A stretch of DNA of 13,893 bases from a bacterium (GTDB lineage Bacteria; Patescibacteriota; Gracilibacteria; UM-FILTER-43-11), in assembly GCA_030426875.1 (NCBI GenBank), contig JAUHXI010000017.1, forward strand, positions 1 to 13,893. Direction: 5' to 3'. Position 1 is the first letter of the stretch. Every line of letters begins with the position of its first letter. Shown here piece by piece: positions 11,426 through 13,893 of this stretch. Below the pieces are notes generated by a model. That model saw only the letters and a list, made by a program, of their open reading frames with translations, was not told the DNA's origin and did no database searches. The translations under genes were made by a program, and so were the position numbers.

Positions 11426-13893
11426 CTAATTCCCATACTCATCCCACGCCTTGATCTCCAAATCCTCCACCCCGTACTTCTTCAAAGATAGAATAAGGGT
11501 TTTGGCAAACTGAACATTGGTGAGTAGTGGAATGTGCTTGTCCACACACATCCGCCGAATCCGATAGCCATCGGTGATCTCATCATGCGCATATTTAGTC
11601 GGAATCACAATCGCCAAATCAATCTTGCCCCCCTCAATCGCCTGTTGAATGTTGGGTGATTTTTTAGACGAAACCGTATAAAGCACCTTTACCTTCACCC
11701 CCTGCTCCTTCAAAAATTCAGCCGTTCCAGGCGTCGCAAAAACATTAAAGCCAATCTCACTCATCAACTTCGCAGACTCCAACAAACTCACCTTATCCTT
11801 CATCAAACCAGCAGAAAGAAGAATATTTTTCTCTGGAATTTTATAGCCAACCGCCAAATAAGATTTAAGAAAAGCTGCTTCCAAATCATTACCAAAACAC
11901 GCCACCTCACCCGTACTAGCCATTTCTACGCCCAACACCGGATCCGCCCCCTTAAGACGCGGGAAGGAGAACTGAGGAAACTTGATCGCCACATAATCCA
12001 AATCAACCGTCTGATAACGAGGGTTTTTATCCACATCACCAAGCATCGCCCGCGTAGCAATTTCAATGAAATTATATTTGGTTACCTTTGAAACAAAAGG
12101 GAAAGAGCGAGACGAACGAAGGTTCAGTTCAATCACCTTAATTTGATTATTCTTAGCCAAAAATTGAATATTGAATGGACCGGTGATATTCAGTGCTTTG
12201 GCCAATTTTTTCCCAATCTTTTTCACCCGCCTAAGGGTTTCCAAATAGGTTTTTTGAGGAGGCAGCACAATCGTCGCATCCCCCGAATGAACCCCAGCAT
12301 CCTCTACATGCTCACTGATGGCATAAATTTGAACCTTCCCCTTGTGTGCCACCGCGTCCATCTCAATCTCACGAGCCCCCACTTCAAATTTACTAATCAC
12401 CACTGGCGCTTCAGAATTGACCTTGACCGCATCCCCCAAAAAATTCTCTAACTCATAATGAGTGTGCGCCACCCGCATCGCTGCTCCACTCAGAACATAA
12501 CTGGGTCGAACCAAAACAGGATACCCAACCTTGTCCGCAAATTTATACGCATCAGAAATTTTGGTGAAAGCCTTCCAAAGCGGCTGATCGATTTTCAACT
12601 CATCCAACAAGGCCGAGAATTTATCCCGACTTTCCGCCCGGTCGATATCTTTAACACTCGTCCCCATGATTTTCACCTTCGCCTTATCCAATTTAAGCGC
12701 CAAATTATTAGGAATCTGCCCCCCCATCGAAATCATCGTTCCATTCGGCTTTTCCTTATCATGAATGTCAAGCACCCGCTCCAAACTCAATTCATCAAAA
12801 TACAATTTGTCACACTCATCATAATCCGTACTCACCGTCTCGGGATTGTAATTGATCATGATCGACTCATATTTTTTCTTCTTCAGTGTTTTGATCGCAT
12901 TCACACAACACCAATCAAACTCAACGGAAGAGCCAATACAATACGGCCCCGAACCAAGTACAATAGCCTTCTTTTTAGATTTAGATTGCTTACCGCTTTC
13001 AAAAGAAATATCATCTTTATCCCCCCAATAAGTCAGATAAAGGTAATTCGTCTTGGCAGGGAACTCAGCAGCCAGGGTGTCAATCTGCTTCACCACCGGA
13101 ATCACCTTCAATTTTTTACGATACCCCCTCACCTTCATCTCTTCCGCCCCCAACAAGTCTCCAATCTGTCGATCCGAAAAGCCAGCTTGCTTGAGGGTTC
13201 GCATTTGCTCAACATCCAAATTTTTGAGAGACTTGAGTTTTTTGATTTGCTTTCTAAGCGTTTGAATGTTCTCAATCTTCCCCAAAAACCAGGGGTCCAC
13301 ACCAGTCAATTTGTAGAGTTTTTTGATATCATACCCTTTATTAAAAGCTTCTGCCAAAGCAAAAATCCGCCGCGGCGTGGGGATTTCGACCGCATCTTTA
13401 ATGTCATCAAATTTAAAAGGATGGTGTGTTAGTCCAAAGGCTCCAATTTGAATCATACGAAGCCCTTTTTGCAGCACCTCCTCAAAATTCCGACCCAAGG
13501 CCATGATTTCTCCCACAGACTTCATTTCGGTGGAAATCACATCGGACACTTTACGGAACTTATTGAGATCCCAGCGTGGAATCTTTAGGGCCACGTAATC
13601 AAGGGCTGGCTCAAAACAAGCCGAGGTTTTACCCGTCACATTGTTCTTAATTTCTGGCAGGATTTGACCCAAGCCCAACTTTGCTGCCACATAAGCCAAA
13701 GGATAACCCGTTGCCTTAGAGGCGAGAGCAGATGAGCGAGAAAGACGAGCATTCACCTCAATCACCCGATACTCGTCAGATTTTGGATCGAGGGCGTACT
13801 GAATGTTACACTCCCCCACAATCCCCAAATGGCGAATCACTTTAAGAGCAATGTTTCGGAGCTTTTGATACTCGTGGTTGGTCAAAGTCTGAG
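11426..13893 (-). CDS. carB: Carbamoyl-phosphate synthase large subunit, N-terminus cut by the window edge
   Basis: CarB makes carbamoyl phosphate for pyrimidine and arginine synthesis from bicarbonate, two ATP and ammonia delivered by CarA. The frame continues past the edge: the codons before the TTG at 13885 read Q-T, matching the conserved AQTLT of the family, so that TTG is internal. About 820 residues are visible and roughly 250 are missing. Counting from that TTG, they hold the end of the first ATP-grasp unit (RLSRSSALASKATGYP, 47-62), the oligomerisation region (about 165-285), and the second synthetase unit with RPSYVLSGAAM (460-470), HSGDAT (533-538) and metal ligands in VIELNLR (584-590). 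A full MGS-like allosteric domain follows (about 690-805). Words such as GSSVEFDWC, SMGGQIPNN and RSFPFVSK are the CAD-like version, not the E. coli one. carA is not in the window. Confidence 0.96.
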   Translation of the reverse strand, partial: QTLTNHEYQKLRNIALKVIRHLGIVGECNIQYALDPKSDEYRVIEVNARLSRSSALASKATGYPLAYVAAKLGLGQILPEIKNNVTGKTSACFEPALDYVALKIPRWDLNKFRKVSDVISTEMKSVGEIMALGRNFEEVLQKGLRMIQIGAFGLTHHPFKFDDIKDAVEIPTPRRIFALAEAFNKGYDIKKLYKLTGVDPWFLGKIENIQTLRKQIKKLKSLKNLDVEQMRTLKQAGFSDRQIGDLLGAEEMKVRGYRKKLKVIPVVKQIDTLAAEFPAKTNYLYLTYWGDKDDISFESGKQSKSKKKAIVLGSGPYCIGSSVEFDWCCVNAIKTLKKKKYESIMINYNPETVSTDYDECDKLYFDELSLERVLDIHDKEKPNGTMISMGGQIPNNLALKLDKAKVKIMGTSVKDIDRAESRDKFSALLDELKIDQPLWKAFTKISDAYKFADKVGYPVLVRPSYVLSGAAMRVAHTHYELENFLGDAVKVNSEAPVVISKFEVGAREIEMDAVAHKGKVQIYAISEHVEDAGVHSGDATIVLPPQKTYLETLRRVKKIGKKLAKALNITGPFNIQFLAKNNQIKVIELNLRSSRSFPFVSKVTKYNFIEIATRAMLGDVDKNPRYQTVDLDYVAIKFPQFSFPRLKGADPVLGVEMASTGEVACFGNDLEAAFLKSYLAVGYKIPEKNILLSAGLMKDKVSLLESAKLMSEIGFNVFATPGTAEFLKEQGVKVKVLYTVSSKKSPNIQQAIEGGKIDLAIVIPTKYAHDEITDGYRIRRMCVDKHIPLLTNVQFAKTLILSLKKYGVEDLEIKAWDEYGN

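Noticed and set aside
12458..13432. 324-codon open frame on the plus strand
   Set aside because: It lies wholly antisense to carB, which is conserved over its whole length here. The translation is rich in R, H, N and I with no recognisable domain, as expected from an antisense shadow.

Overview
The window looks like a chromosomal piece of a free-standing bacterial genome with ordinary stop usage: TAA, TAG and one TGA end the genes, and no in-frame TGA is seen. No rRNA, tRNA, CRISPR array or transposase is visible. The set ftsA-ftsZ, a GatB/YqeY-domain protein, a hexameric-type glutamate dehydrogenase, a CAD-like carbamoyl-phosphate synthase and a CASTOR/POLLUX-like channel, with almost no Shine-Dalgarno sequences, would fit a Patescibacteria/CPR lineage such as Peregrinibacteria. 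That placement is inference and rests on no marker gene.

Layout. Bases 1-870 (minus) hold the first 290 codons of a secreted trypsin-like serine protease that runs off the left edge; it has a good promoter of its own. After 318 nt of non-coding DNA with two inverted arrays of degenerate heptamers comes a 648-residue two-TM, double-RCK ion channel protein (plus, 1189-3135). A 1-kb non-coding island (3136-4154) carries several palindromic repeat units, a bidirectional hairpin, homopolymer runs and another heptamer array. It ends in a clear sigma70-like promoter for a 717-residue, highly charged orphan protein (plus, 4155-6308). That gene meets ftsZ tail to tail over one strong bidirectional terminator (6352-6386).

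ftsZ (6409-7656) and ftsA (7783-9015) are both on the minus strand, in the order ftsA then ftsZ, and form a cell-division unit with no other division genes beside them. ftsA appears to have a near-leaderless promoter. Between ftsA and the divergently transcribed glutamate dehydrogenase (plus, about 9591-10826) lies a very A+T-rich region of more than 500 nt. It holds repeated TGAATAAA-type words, a 13-bp inverted repeat, a 24-bp-spaced direct repeat and a nested 20-bp/9-bp hairpin. yqeY (10917-11354, plus) follows. The right edge is the minus-strand 3' three-quarters of carB (11426-13893), whose catalytic motifs are of the CAD-like rather than the E. coli type.

The genes do not form one pathway. 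ftsA and ftsZ work together at the division septum. GDH and CarB both touch nitrogen and amino-acid metabolism, but they are convergent and separate. The most unusual items are the orphan protein with five copies of a spaced leucine motif, the structured A+T-rich ftsA/GDH intergenic region, and the palindromic and heptamer repeats confined to intergenic DNA.
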